Origin: Bryum argenteum
Lineage: Eukaryota; Streptophyta; Bryopsida; Bryales; Bryaceae
NCBI GenBank assembly: GCA_037043015.1
Contig: CM073323.1
Span: 8,866,001 to 8,930,000 of the forward strand
DNA: 64,000 bases
Direction: 5' to 3'
In this document: one piece after another, positions 1-11,860 of the stretch
Position numbering within the stretch: position 1 is the stretch's first letter
Layout of the letters: each line of letters opens with the position of its first letter
The notes under the pieces: generated by a model
What the model was told of the DNA's origin: nothing
What the model saw: only the letters and a program-made list of their open reading frames with translations
Databases searched by the model: none
Position numbers and translations under genes: made by a program

Positions 1-73
1 GTATCTCTTGTGTAACATGTACCTAAATTTCATAGTTGAGAGTTATGAGTAATGTCTAACTTGGAGAATACAG

Positions 74-2712
74 ATGGAGTGGGACAATATTCCAATGAGA
101 AGGAGTTCACGTCTACAGACACAACCGGAACCAACTACGGTTCCTCCAAGCCCACCATCTAGTCCTGAAGCAATATTACCTCCTCAACATCAAGAATTGC
201 CAGATCTAGGACCTGGAGTTGAGCTCATGACCTTCCCTGATACAGATGTTGGCTTCAACGGCGAGTACTTGAATTCGCAATCTCCAGTGCATGCGTATTA
301 CCCAAGCTCAGAAGAATTGTGTAATGAAGAAGGAGAAGATGATAGTGGTATGGAGAGAGCTGCAAGTCTTGAGGATATCCTCTGGCCACCTGAAGTCTTG
401 CTTGCAGCAATAAACTTTGGCCGAAGAGGACGGAAGAGAGGTGGTGAGATCTACAATGCTGGACCTGATCCCGAAGAAGCAAGCGGGAGTGGTGAGATGC
501 ACGGACCAGCGCTGCAGCTAGGCGTCGACCAAGATTGCGGTGATGCAACGGCGTTGCGACTAGTATGGGACTCAAGCCGGCGGACTGCGGGCTGGCACAG
601 CGCCGCGGCCACGAGGTCGGGCCACGTCGGCGAGTCAAGCGCGTCGGCTGCCAGCTGGGGTCCGGCGCCGAGCGCAGCGGGGCATCTCCAGCCGAACAGC
701 AGCAACGGCCGGCACGCCTGCTTACCCGGGCACCAGGGCCTTCCTGTGGCGGGTGCATCGCCTTCTGGCCTTCCCCTTACAGGCCATACGCTTGGGCTAC
801 AAGGGCAACCAGTAGTTGTGACTTCAGAAGAAAATATTGGTCAATTCACATTGCAGCCAAATATTTTTATTGGGGAGAGAAGTACTGGTATTGGGCCTGG
901 AGAATTCTATGGCAATGATACTGAGGGCGGTAATAATAATATGGAGTGGGATGATGATGTTGAGGAAGAACATATAATAAGAAGGAGAATGACACGCAAT
1001 GGTGTGAGGGATGATTTGGGTGGGAATGATAGTGAGGACTTACCCAATTTTGAAAGTGCCTCTGATAGTGATGGAGATAATCGTAACGATGGGTTACCCC
1101 ATCAACAAGAGGATATTAGGTGGCAATTTAGGAATGAGACTTGGGGAAACCCAAGTATTATGTATAATCCAATGCCGATATCATTTTTGGGGAAACCCAT
1201 GGGTCCTTCTCGTCATCATCGTGGTATGCCAAGTTTTATGGATTTATTTGGCCTCTTTTGGACTCCACACATGTTGGCCACTATTGTTCAAGAAACTAAT
1301 CGGTATGCAAATGCTCCTTTAGATGAGCATGGAAATACCAAAGGTGGTCCTACTTGGGAGAATATGACAATTTCGAGCCTCAAAGCATTTATGGCCTTAG
1401 CCATATATATGGGGTTGAGGGTTCAACCTAATGTAAGAACATATTGGATGCGTGATGACCTCTTTGGATGCCCAAGTATTTCAAATATATTTACACGGGC
1501 CCGATTTCAAGACATTAGGAGATGTCTCCATCTTACAAACATGGAAGGACAAACTAGAGGGGACCCGGTTATGACAAAATCGGTCAAACAAGATGGTTAG
1601 TCAATGCTATGAGAGATCAATGTAAAAGGCATGGTTTCTTGGAAAATATTTGACCATTGATGAAATGATGATTCGCTATAAGGGGACATATTCACCGATA
1701 CGTCAATATATGCCTAAGAAGCCTCAAAAGTGGGGCTTGAAGGTTTGGTGTTTGGCATGCTCGATTTCAAAGTTCGTATGGAATTTCGAGATCTATTGTG
1801 GAAAAGACAATATTGTAGCCCCCCTTCCCATAGAACAACCTAATATTGTTCTTGGCGATGCTCGATTGGCCCATAATGTAGTTATGAGGTTAGTGGATGG
1901 CCTTTGGAACTTAGGCCATTGCGTGACAATGGATAATTACTTCACTAGTTTTGGACTTTTCACAACTCTTTTATCACGGGAAATGTATGCATGTGGGACA
2001 ATAAGGGCAAACCGGGTTGGTCTTCCCTTAGATTTGAAAAACACCAATTCTTTCAAAAATGTGCCTCAAGGCACAACTTTATGGAAAATGCATGACACCC
2101 GCACGATATCATGTGTTATGTGGAAGGATAAGAAGCCCGTGCTTCTTATTTCCACTCATTATTTGCCAATTCAACCCCCATGTGAGAAGGTAGTAACGGT
2201 CCCTCGGCGAAATGGTGCAAGTCGTGAAATGATTCTAACATCCCGATTTTGAAAGAATATACAACTCACATGCGAGGTGTAGATGTTGCCGATCAACTCC
2301 GAGCATCCTATTCATGCCAAGTACGGAGCCACAAGTGGTGGCACCGTATTTTTTTCTTCTTATTGGATGTCTCGATTGTCAACATGTATATATATTATTT
2401 GGAGTGTGTGAAACACTATCGATATAACCGCACGCCGATGACACACCTTCAATTCAAGAAGGGCTTATGTGAAGCCCTTCTTCAAGGGTGGCCTATGAGA
2501 GATTCACACCCGCGGATATTCCTCGAGCAAGGAACACGCCATTGATTTGTGTACCCACATATACAAAATTACGACGTCGGTGTGTGGTTTGCCAAAAATT
2601 TGAACCACATTATTACTGCCGGAAGTGTGGAGACAAATGGATGTGTCTCAATCGAGGTTGCTTTGAGAAGTGGCACACAGATATTGCCATACGACGCCAA
2701 CGCCATATGTGA
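74..2712 (+). pseudogene. piggyBac-type transposase, broken by frameshifts
   Basis: This is a piggyBac-superfamily (DDE_Tnp_1_7) transposase relic in four overlapping or adjacent open stretches: 74-1600, 1650-2252, 2249-2545 and 2488-2712. The first holds a Ser/Pro-rich, acidic N-terminus and the start of the core (TYWMRDDLFGCPSISNIFTR). The second carries TIDEMMIRYKG and TMDNYFTSF, the third RGVDVADQ. These three Asp positions correspond to the catalytic DDD triad, so the triad is present but split over frames. The fourth is a C-terminal Cys-rich finger (CVVC, YYCRKC, CLNRGCF, H) as in piggyBac proteins. Frame changes lie near 1600-1650, 2245 and 2490-2545. An AG just before the ATG at 74 could be a splice acceptor, so an upstream exon outside the window is possible. 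Introns instead of frameshifts are not excluded but no good splice pairs were seen. Neither transposon end could be placed with confidence. Confidence 0.85.
500..790. other. GC-rich block inside the transposase N-terminal region
   Basis: This stretch is strongly GC-rich and CpG-rich (for example GGCGCCGAGCGCAGCGGGGC), while the transposase sequence on both sides is AT-rich. All the reading frames here are low-complexity and none resembles a piggyBac domain. It may be captured host DNA or a retained intron. I cannot identify its source. Confidence 0.5.
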
Positions 2713-2779
2713 GTGAATGTAAGTATTTCTTTTTTGCATACAAAGAGGAAGCTCAAGTTTGTTACCCCACATTTTGCGC

Positions 2780-3095
2780 ATATAGTACTTTGCTTGTGAA
2801 TAATAGTACTTTCCTTGTGAATAATACTTTGCTTTATTTCGAACCCCACAAACAAACGTTAGTAATAATAATATGAATAGTACTTTGCTTGTGAATAATA
2901 CTTTGCTATGTTTTTTATCCCACAAACAAATATGAATAGTAGTTGAGTTATGAATAATACTTTGCTTTATTTCTTACCCCACAAACAAATGACACCACAA
3001 TAATTTGAATATTGCTTGTGAATAATTCTTTGCTTTGTTTCTTACCCCACATACAAAAGTTAGTAATAATACTATGAATAATACTATGCTTATGG
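2780..3095. repeat. Degenerate tandem repeat 3' of the transposase
   Basis: Units of roughly 35-50 bp recur here, built from GAATAATACTTTGCTT followed by an ACCCCACAAACAAA-like segment, at least six times with indels. It lies directly after the transposase stop and may be part of the same element. Confidence 0.6.
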
Positions 3096-3159
3096 ATAAT
3101 TTATTTTTTATTAGTTACATTAGAATTCTTGTAAATTGATAAATTTTGGTGATTTTGTA

Positions 3160-3540
3160 GGTGTTCGGCAATCCCTGGAGTCCTTTCTCCAGTTAGGAGA
3201 ATTCTATTTTGTGCCCTGGAGAACGACTTCGCAAAGGGGGCTTCAATCAGTGCGCCTACTGCACGGTACAAGTGGTGGCCAGGGACGGCAGCAAGGCGGG
3301 CCAGCTCCTCCAGCTCGGCTCTTTCCAGATCACGAAATTCCTGCCACCTCATGTGGCTCCCCAAGGTGCCAGTCAAATCCACTTTGTCGTTGCAAGCGTG
3401 GGCCTTTTTGTCAGATCATCTTTTTATAGGGAACTTATAAAGAGCTTAGGGAGCTTAGTAACGGTGGGGAGCAACGGGAAGAAAGCCCTCCCTTTATTGC
3501 AAGTGACACATGTCATAGCTATCTACATAGAATATTAGGC
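3160..3540 (+). other. GC-rich exon-like block of unknown origin
   Basis: After an AT-rich stretch ending in a good splice-acceptor-like TTTTGTAG at 3153-3160, the sequence becomes GC-balanced and is open in more than one frame. One plus-strand frame reads GGFNQCAYCTVQVVARDG, which has a CxxC pair; a minus-strand frame of about 93 codons is also open. I recognise no domain. It could be a 3' exon of the piggyBac element or a captured gene fragment. Confidence 0.3.
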
Positions 3541-3699
3541 AAAGTATTTATGGTGGCAGTAGGCTATTCATAGCTCTGCCATATTGCCAGCAATGGGCCC
3601 GTAAGATTGAGAATGGGTTCCCATTCTTCTTTGTTGCCCGTCCATTTACTAATTTGCATATGTGTGTTTATGTTCTCCAAAATTGTCAATAATTGAGAT

Positions 3700-4244
3700 T
3701 TTACTTTTTTCAAATTTTTTTCCCCCATGACTCTGATTTGTGTAAAGGAACATTTTCACCGTTCACTTTTGAAAAATTCAAAAAGTTGATGGTGGATTTG
3801 TATTAGAACCCCAATTTGTTCACTTAGAGTACTTTTTTGCCTCCTTCTAGAAAAAAAAAAATTGTATGAAGGTCCAAAAAGTGGAATGAGTGTCTAAAAT
3901 TTTGCATGGGTGTGGCCAACTTGATTTCTAACATGGAAAAAAATACTAGCAAAATGTTTAGGGTAACAATCACCAAGTCTCCCTTTGCACCAAGTAGACT
4001 ATGTCTTTCGGGCAAGCCACAAAAAAATTTCTGCATCAACTTTGAACGTTATGATCTCACAAATGGTGCAGATCCAACGGTTGAGATTTGACATGGTAAT
4101 CATGGATGAAGTTAGGTTCAAGATCTTACGGTTGAATGTTCCAGAATACAATAAAAATTTATGCCATACTCCAAACTCCACAATGTGGTCAAAAATCGCA
4201 GATTTTGAGATTGGAGGTTGCAAAAACGCTTGGGCCTTTAGGGG
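3700..4244. mobile_element. TTAA-type MITE, sub-family 2, only the right end is clear
   Basis: The right terminus ends TTTAGGGG at 4244 and is followed by TTAA at 4245-4248. The interior at 4037-4138 contains the same core found in the elements at 16416, 37106 and 44124 (TGATCTCACAAATGG, then CCAACGGTTGA, then AGATCTTACGGTTGA). I could not find a matching left end, so the left boundary given is approximate. Confidence 0.5.
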
Positions 4245-4745
4245 TTAAAAACCAAAATAATATGTTTTTTGAGGGGGTGCACAATCTTAGGCACTTCCTC
4301 AGATGTTCTCAAACATCGACCTTCGTACCCAACTAGCTTCGAAGGTTTGTTTTTGTTTTGCCCAACAATGAGTATGTTGGTCACTCTTGGTTTGCAAATT
4401 CATTAATCGTTTATTTATTGTTACATTCAAGAATGAGGGGAATGCAATGAATGTGTACCATACATCAATGGCTATTATTCATTAGGTGAACTCAATTTCT
4501 GGGCTACAAAGGTTAGGGACTCTTTGAATGAAAGAGTCAAGCCGAGCAACAGTTCTCTCATGTGATTGGCACACTCAAGAAACTTCAAGAAATGAACTAA
4601 TCACTTGATAGGTTTTTTGCCTTCTATACCCCTCATGAATTGCTTGACTCCATGTGTAAAGCATCGCTTAGAAACTCTTAGTGTTGGCTTCAGAATTATT
4701 AAATCTTATGAAACTGTTAAAGTCTACTCACTTTATGAAACTTAA

Positions 4746-5685
4746 CCCTTTCATGACCACTCGTGTTTTGGAAGTCAAGGTTTTTTTGAGGTGTGTGGAT
4801 GTATTTTGGAGTGCATCGAACAAATGAAGGGTCAAAATTAAGATCCGACCGTATAAATGTGTAGTGAACTTCATATACATGCTAGTGGCCAAACATGGGT
4901 CAGATCTACCATATGAACTAGAGTATTATGATGTTCCGAGTCAAGTGTAGTACATATCATATACATGACCTCGAAGCTTTTTACTAGAATTCAAGACCAG
5001 AATATCCAGATTTGGGCAAAACACATGTGGTCAATATTGTAGAGAGTTTGAAGATCTATCCAACCACAACATGAGCGTTGCATTTTGAGCATTTATGAAA
5101 CCGAAATTGTGAAAAGAGACCAAGAACCCAGTTCCTTGTATACGGTAGCGTACGAGAAATACATGGGATATTGTAGCAAATATGGTCAAATTGAAAAATC
5201 AGACATGGTCACATTCATCAGACGCCGAGCCTTGACGTAGAATCAGTGTGCAAACAACATGTGTTGATTCTTTTTGGAGAGGATTTCACGTTGTACAAAC
5301 GTATACGCTTTTATAGGCGGTGTAGGGTTGCCAAACGAAATCAACTATTCTTTTGTCGACGGACCCAATTGAGTAGTACCCCCATGTTCCCATGTTCCCA
5401 AGGGACCCTTAGAATTGGTGTCATATGTCCTCGACAGCCGTCTTTCCTGAATCTATCTCACTTCTTTCCAAACCATCTACCATATCTCATACTCATCACC
5501 ATGTATAGACAACTCTACCAGGCGGAGTACGAGTCCAAATGCATCGTTGTTTTGTGTAGTAGATCCACCACACACTCCTCTTCTGGCGTTGTTCTCTAAC
5601 ATTTTGCTGTTTCTACACAGATTCTACTCAATCATGGAATAACCACATTTCGGCGACCATATTTGGTTGATTGGTCATGAAAGGG
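4746..5685. mobile_element. TTAA-flanked MITE with 14-bp TIR
   Basis: The element starts CCCTTTCATGACCA and ends with the exact inverse TGGTCATGAAAGGG. TTAA flanks it at 4742-4745 and 5686-5689. It is 940 bp. The CCC start and TTAA duplication are diagnostic of the piggyBac superfamily (established knowledge). It contains no transposase; its longest open frame (5246-5599) has no recognisable domain and is treated as chance. Confidence 0.85.
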
Positions 5686-6251
5686 TTAACCTTCTATTGA
5701 AGATAGAGCCCTTAAAAATCAATCGGTACCAATAATGGCTCACTAGGCTTATTCACCTAAAGGTACATTAGACCTTTGCAATTCAATTTTCCATGAACTG
5801 CCAGCAGGCATTAGAGGGTGCCATTAATTTAGAGAGAATTGCAATTCAAGGTTGAAAAATTCATAATAGGTTGTAGAAGAGCCCAAAAGTGTTGATTCCA
5901 CTTGGTCTATCCTTCTACTTATTTTGACCATGCACAAGAATCTTTTGTAGAGGTACCTTCTTTACAAATTTCCAACTGAAGAATTGACTAAGTATTTCGA
6001 AATGAAAATCAGGTTGGTGGTTTTATGAAGTCTATTTTGAAATATACGCACAAGCTGCTAATGTTGACTTTTCTTGTCCATGTATTGATTGTCAATACTA
6101 TTCAGACAATTTGACCTATTGACCTACAATTGTATAATTCAAAGCATCAATTCTTTTACTGACATTTTTGTACCCAAAGGCAGCTTCCTTTTCAAGAGTT
6201 ACAGCATGCAAGTGTTAGAACCAATTTCAGAAATAGGAAAACTTCCTTGGT

Positions 6252-6284
<33 letters not shown>

Positions 6285-6732
6285 TTGAGGAAAAAAGAAA
6301 AACGGAATGAGCAAACTTAGGTAGAATGTCTTTACTAAAATTTCCAAATATCCTTCCTAAACTCAGTAGTGAAAATAGATTGCCCCACCCTTATTGTTTG
6401 ATGTTAGTAAAGACGACCTAATATCCAAGGCAACCTAGAGGACAACCTAGGCCAACCCAATCATGAAGTTAAAGTAATTTCTTCAATATGACAACCTAAC
6501 AATGGAGACAACCTAATTTCTCCATTATGACAAACCAAATCTCTAAACAATCTAATTTCACTATTTAGTGTAGAATTTTAATTGGTATGAGTCCCTTGCA
6601 TCAATTAGGAGGACAAGGAGTTGGGCTCAGAGCTAACCCACCATAAATGCTTGAACCTGAATTTGAGTTGCAACACGAGTACTTTCTTATCATCAGAAGT
6701 TGACAGTCTACTGACTTTGTTGATTAAATTGT

Positions 6733-6975
6733 TTAGTACTAAGATAGATAGATAGAAACTCCAGTCCTTTCTGGTGTGAATGAAGTGTCAGTTCGTAATA
6801 CTAATATCCCGATGGCAACCGGACAAGGGGAAATTAGAACAATACTACTTCCCCCTCTCGAGGGTGGACACTATAACTACGCTAGTTTCTAGCCTGGTTA
6901 CTAGTGCTTTGAAGATACTTCACATAGTATCCCCTCAAAGGGCTTTGAGGTACCCATACAACAAGGTCCAGTTCA
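6733..6975 (+). repeat. Dispersed repeat R1, copy a
   Basis: The copy begins GATAGATAGAAACTCC and includes GTGTGAATGAAGTGTC, then CTCTCGAGGGTGGACACT and ACGCTAGTTTCTAGCC. It is near-identical to 39610-39805 and to the reverse strand at about 17495-17585. The tail (CAAAGGGCTTTGAGGTACCC) is shared with 7600-7740. The element class is unknown. Confidence 0.65.
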
Positions 6976-7599
6976 ATATTAACATATCATATGTTGTTTG
7001 TTCAATCAAAGAAAAAATTATTTGCAAACCATCAAATGGATAATAATTACTTTACTAGGATAGTATTTTGAAATAAAAACAAAGCATTTGTCAATCAATA
7101 AAAACGGCGGAGAATAATGCAATAGGGTAAGAGAACCTAAATCTAGACGGACCCCTATAATCGGACATTCCAAAATGGAGATATTTTTGGGATGAGGTGA
7201 ATATGTTCTTGGATAGGTCGTTCCTGCAGTAGGGTGTACGACTGTAGGTGTACCTATATTAGTCGCTTTTAAATTTTGTAAATAAATATGTGAGTGCTTA
7301 TAAAATACCATAGAAATAGAGAAACCTTGTATTTTCTATTTGCTAATCATTGAAAATAGTAATTTACACGTGTTATCACTCTAAGTATGGTGAATGGCTT
7401 AAGTGTCCAAAAGTAAGTGTACTTACCATATATGCCACTAGATTTGGTTGGTTGCTCGTGTTCTATGTGGTGTACCGAGTAAAAAAATTTGGCACTACAC
7501 GGCTCAAACATGAAGAGAAACATGAGCTCTAACGTATTTAGAGCCCCACGTGGATAGAGAATTCATTAGACCTATCCTTGGATTTAAGCCTAAACGTCA

Positions 7600-7740
7600 T
7601 CACACCAATGGGGGGACTACTAACCCCCCTCAGGGTGAATATGCTAGTTTCTACCTAGCCACTAGAGCCTTAGAGATATCGGACATGATTTCCGCTCAAA
7701 GGTCTTTGAGGTGGTACCCATACAACGAGGTTCAAGAACC
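7600..7740 (+). repeat. Dispersed repeat R1, copy b (3' part)
   Basis: Shared features with copy a are an AGGGTGAATATGCTAGTTTC core and a CTCAAAGGTCTTTGAGGT tail followed by ACCCATACAACGAGGTTCA. It is diverged and lacks the GATAGATA start. Confidence 0.5.
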
Positions 7741-8202
7741 CCTCACCATAGTTGTGTGGACTATGGTGGTGAGCACGACGCCATCATGTGGAGTAAAACC
7801 CACGACCTCCTCATCGGAGGTCATATGGCCCAACCACCAAGTCAAGGCTTTCAGTGCCTTTAGTGTTGCAATGCTATGGTGAGGGCATCTGCAAATGAGT
7901 GCTACTAGCGTTTCTCGGAAACCCCCATCAACCAATGAGATTTTTGTTTCAAAATCCTTGGAATTTTCGATTCAGACCCCTCCACGGCCGTTTTTGATAA
8001 TTTTGAATGCAAATTTGCCGCTTGCTACCCCAATTTCTACAAGGAGGGGGGGGGCAACTCCTTAGCATTTTAAGCCAATACATCAAAAAAGTTGGAGGCT
8101 CTTTACCCATCCCCTCCCTTGCCACCGAAAAATGCTTGTTGCACTGAAATACAATGATCCCCATGATGACATGTGACATTGAGTGTTATAGTTCACAATT
8201 AA

Positions 8203-8858
8203 CCCTTAAAGGTCTCAGAGTTTTGTGGCGACCAGTAGAATACGGTGTATTTGGGTTGTATCTGGAGTGAATGCACACCTTTGATGGGTTTGAGTTCAAA
8301 GAAGAAGTTGACATTTGAATTAATGTGGTTCTAGTGAGCTATTATGATTCCAGTTTAGAGTTTCTTGTTGGTAGCAAATCCTTATTATACGATAGCGTAC
8401 ATACTATCCCCAAGGGACTTTTAACCCTTAAGCGCCCACAATGTCGTTTTTCGACATTCTGGATGTGAGGCTCCGTCTTTGGTGTACAACCCCGCTTTCA
8501 TCCCATCGATTTTTCATCCGCCGTTTTTTTTTGCTCAACTCCTCGGTGGGTTTACTCTACTCCCTCCTTGGATAAATAGTAAAAACCTTGATCCTCAATT
8601 TGTGAGAGTGGGCGAAAGAGATTTTTCATGAAAGTTTTGTGGTGTGATCTTCACCCCTTTTTTGCATGGATCTTGAAATCCATACCTCCAAATGGCATGC
8701 AACTTTGAGGTCATACTAATTGCCATGCTCCAAAGAAGATCCTACGGTTGGATTTTCCATTTTCATCTTCTTTTTTTTTTTTACGCAGTTTTGAAAAAAT
8801 CAGCATTATTACCGATTGTTAGGAGCTTTACCCCCCTTCAGCGTTTAGGGGTTAAGGG
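8203..8858. mobile_element. TTAA-flanked MITE (outer), interrupted by a second one
   Basis: The left terminus is CCCTTAAAGGTCTC after TTAA at 8199-8202. The right terminus reads GGGACTT, then the inner element, then TTAAGGG and the flanking TTAA at 8859-8862. Removing the inner element leaves about 229 bp with matching ends CCCTTAAARGTCYC. Confidence 0.75.
8425..8851. mobile_element. TTAA-flanked MITE (inner), inserted into the terminal repeat of another
   Basis: The element starts CCCTTAAGCGCCC and ends GCGTTTAGGGG, with TTAA at 8421-8424 and 8852-8855. It is 427 bp. Its target was the TTAA that lies inside the right terminal repeat (CCCTTAAA) of the outer element at 8203-8858. Confidence 0.8.
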
Positions 8859-9599
8859 TTAACGTCCGTAACACTAATTAAGAAGCTTCATTGATACACC
8901 GCCCCTGGACCAATGTGATGCCAGAATTCGATTCCTCATCAACATTCATTCCTTCCTGTACCCTGGAAAATAATCAAGCATTACGAAATAGAAGTTGTAC
9001 TGGATTACAGTATCTCTTTGGTCAGACTATTTTGTCTCCACATGTTTGCACTATACTGTACATATGGAAAGGTACGGTGTGGTCCATTTCAAGTTGTAAA
9101 TGGTGTCAGCGCCCACTTGCCCCGTCCATTTAAGGTTGAGTGTCCTAAAAGCACCAACTCAAGAGATCTGACCTATTTTTAGCACTAGTAAATTCAAAAT
9201 AAAAGTATGACCACATTCGAAATAGGTTTTCACGAGGATTGCATAAATTTGCAGCATGTAATTTGCATTTGTGAATTTTATACAAAAATTCCAAAGTGCT
9301 AAGTAAGATTTGATCCAATTGCGTTATATACAAATGAGGTACATCTGTATTTTCACAATCTACAAATGAGGTACAGTGCGCTTTTAGGTCCCCTGGCGCT
9401 TTTAAGTAGTCCAACCGTAAAACTCGTTCTCGCGGCGGCTTTAGCGTAGAAATGTCTCCATGGACAACTTAACCCTACATGGGTTCGACTCATTTTTTTG
9501 ACCCAAATGACCACATTCTCTAAGAAATTGTAAGAATTTAAAACAAAGGTAAGTCGATTGTTTAATCTTGTAGTCTTGTAGTAAACATAATGTACTCCA

Positions 9600-10007
9600 T
9601 GTGAGTCAGATTTTGAGTCATGAGGCCTCATTAATTACGAGATCATGAATCCTTAGTACTCACAAAATCTCAACATTGTCACTTTGGAGTGAATATGCTA
9701 GAGTGCAATAAACAACAACCAATGAGGAAGATGTTTTTCTTTATCTCAACAACACTCTTGAACAAAAAAAATTAAAAAGCATGAGGGAAGTTTCTTTGCA
9801 CAATTGATAACCTTGCAATGATGAAAATTGCCTCATATTATACAAAAGAAAAATAGTTTCCTTGCATGAGAATGAATGCCATGATTTCTTCACATCTTGG
9901 ATGAAATTAAGGTTTCTACTACAAAAAATGGATTCCATCCTAATAAACGAAATTGAAGTCCAATAGTGGATAAATAAGAAACTTTTTTCCAAAAACTATG
10001 TATTTTT

Positions 10008-10038
<31 letters not shown>

Positions 10039-10420
10039 AAAAAAAATTTTAAAGATAGAAACATCATCGTAAATTTAGTACCTTATTATTATTTTTACAA
10101 ATTAAATTAAAAATCTTCCAACTATAAAGTTGTTGGATTTCATCTTACGATCATCTTTATGCATAAAAAATAATGAGAAAGTGATTTGTATTTCACAAAA
10201 TTGGTTTGCACTGGTAAAACATGCCCAAAAACAAGAGCTGCCTTCACTAAAATGCATGACGTTAATTTGTACTTTAGTGTTTGGGACTGCTAATTTATTT
10301 ACACAAACTAGAATTAATTTGGAACCCATTCCAAGTGATTTCATTTAGAATGGATTCCGGATAAAGAAGATATGGCTCCCAAAGTTGCTTTTGACATCTT
10401 AAATATTGTTTTAACATTTG
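9600..10420 (+). mobile_element. Degenerate TTAA-MITE, sub-family 1, no clear ends
   Basis: The internal sequence follows the element at 11861-12833 in order: TTGAGTCATGAGGCCTCA, a CACTTTGGAGTGAATATGC segment, ATGCATGACGTTAATT with the AAACAAGAGCTGCCTTCACT phrase, and AAGATATGGCTCCCAAAGTT. The termini have decayed, so the boundaries are approximate. Confidence 0.6.
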
Positions 10421-10760
10421 ATCGATTTAATAGTCAACCCCTAAAATCTTTGATGCAAATTTATATAAATAATGAAATTTTAGGAAAAAAATTCTAATCT
10501 GAGTATTAATTAGAAGATCCAATCATAGGATTTTGGAGTAAACTTGACTTTTCACTCATGAGCCAAATTTGAACCCTTGGTTCTTCATTTTTGCATTGTG
10601 AATAATGGTCAAAGTTGGTTGATTTATGCTCATTTTTGCGCAAGAACCTGAAAGAGCCATTATGGCTTTCTTGAATGTTCAAGAGTTAAGGAAGTTCGCA
10701 TACAAGTAATTGGTGAACAATTCTTTGAGATTTTCTTTCAAGGAGGAAGTAGGACTCATG

Positions 10761-10762
<2 letters not shown>

Positions 10763-10805
<43 letters not shown>

Positions 10806-10820
10806 TTATTTATTTATTAT
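10763..10820. repeat. (AT)n followed by (TTTA)n microsatellite
   Basis: About 38 bp of alternating AT is followed by several TTTA units. Confidence 0.9.
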
Positions 10821-11025
10821 TATTTTTTTGGGTAATGATTCCATCAAATTCTTCCACGTTCTTATTAAGGTAGTACCACTAATGAGATCTAGACTATGAT
10901 TGAAAGTGACCTCCTCTTGGAATTGATAGTCGTGAACGACCTATCAAGAAGTGTGTTAACCGGGGATTTACCTAGCCAGTACAAGAGTAAATCTGCTAAT
11001 AGCCAATTAAGACCACTAGACTTTA

Positions 11026-11475
11026 GAGTCCTGGGATGAAATCCTGTTCTGGGATGGACTCCTGTCATGGGATGAAATCCTGTGAATGGATGAAGGCGGC
11101 TAGGGTTGGGAGATTAGGGTTTGGCGGCCAAGGTTTGGAGGGGGTTTGGGAGCTCTCTCTCTCTCGGGTGCTGGAGCTAGGAGCGTGTGTGGGGTGTGTG
11201 TGTGGAGTGTTGGATAGTGGCAGAAACTACTGCTTAGGTCAGTTCATGGTACCTGGAAGGACCAGGTAGCACTGCCAAGGCAGGAAATGTCTGTACGAGC
11301 ATCATTTTTTTCAATGACATTATGAATGGATTTATGTGTAAATGTGTTAAACTTAAGTATGGAGATTTCCGTGTTAGTGTTAGTGTTAGTGTTGGGGACA
11401 GTGTTAGGAGCAATATTATGAAGCAGTATTAGGAGCAGTATTCGGAAGCAGTGTTGGGGGCAGTAAGGTATGACA
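11026..11475 (+). repeat. Short imperfect tandem repeats
   Basis: Two clusters are visible. One is TGGGATGAAATCCTGT-like, with three to four copies around 11034-11092. The other is GTGTTAGTGTTAGTGTT grading into GGAGCAGTATTAGGAGCAGT-like units around 11373-11467. No gene is supported. Confidence 0.6.
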
Positions 11476-11860
11476 GTATATAGAATTTTTAGGGTTTCAG
11501 AGAGTTATAACATCATAGGTAAGGTATTTGGAGGGGTATGAAGAATACCGCTTTCACAAAGTGCCACTCAATGAGGTGCAATATGAGTTTAGACTTACAA
11601 AATAGAAAGGACGTTGATATTTTATGTTGCTTCGAGAGGCATGAAAAATCCTCAAAAGTGATTCTCCTCAGATGCGTAAGGCAATACAATCTTAGTTGGA
11701 TTGAATTCAGCCATCATTCCAAAAGAGTTGTCATGTATGAAAAGCCAATTGGCTCATATTAATGACTTTGTTCTATTAAGGTTGAAATTAGCATGGCTCA
11801 TTACTAGAAAAGAGGTGCTATGTAACATTTTTGTGAACGCAAGTTTAGTAGAGGCCTTAA

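Larger units (their letters stand above)
5690..8198. other. Gene-free AT-rich DNA with dispersed repeat copies
   Basis: No gene is supportable. The stretch holds a poly(T) run at 6254-6283 and two copies of a dispersed repeat (about 6733-6975 and 7600-7740, described separately). Confidence 0.6.

Noticed and set aside
5246-5599. 117-codon frame inside the MITE at 4746-5685
   Set aside because: No domain and atypical composition; MITEs of this size are non-coding and related elements do not share the frame.
9469-9487. TTAACCCTACATGGG as another TTAA-element end
   Set aside because: No inverse partner was found at a reasonable distance and it lacks the CCCYTAAA consensus.
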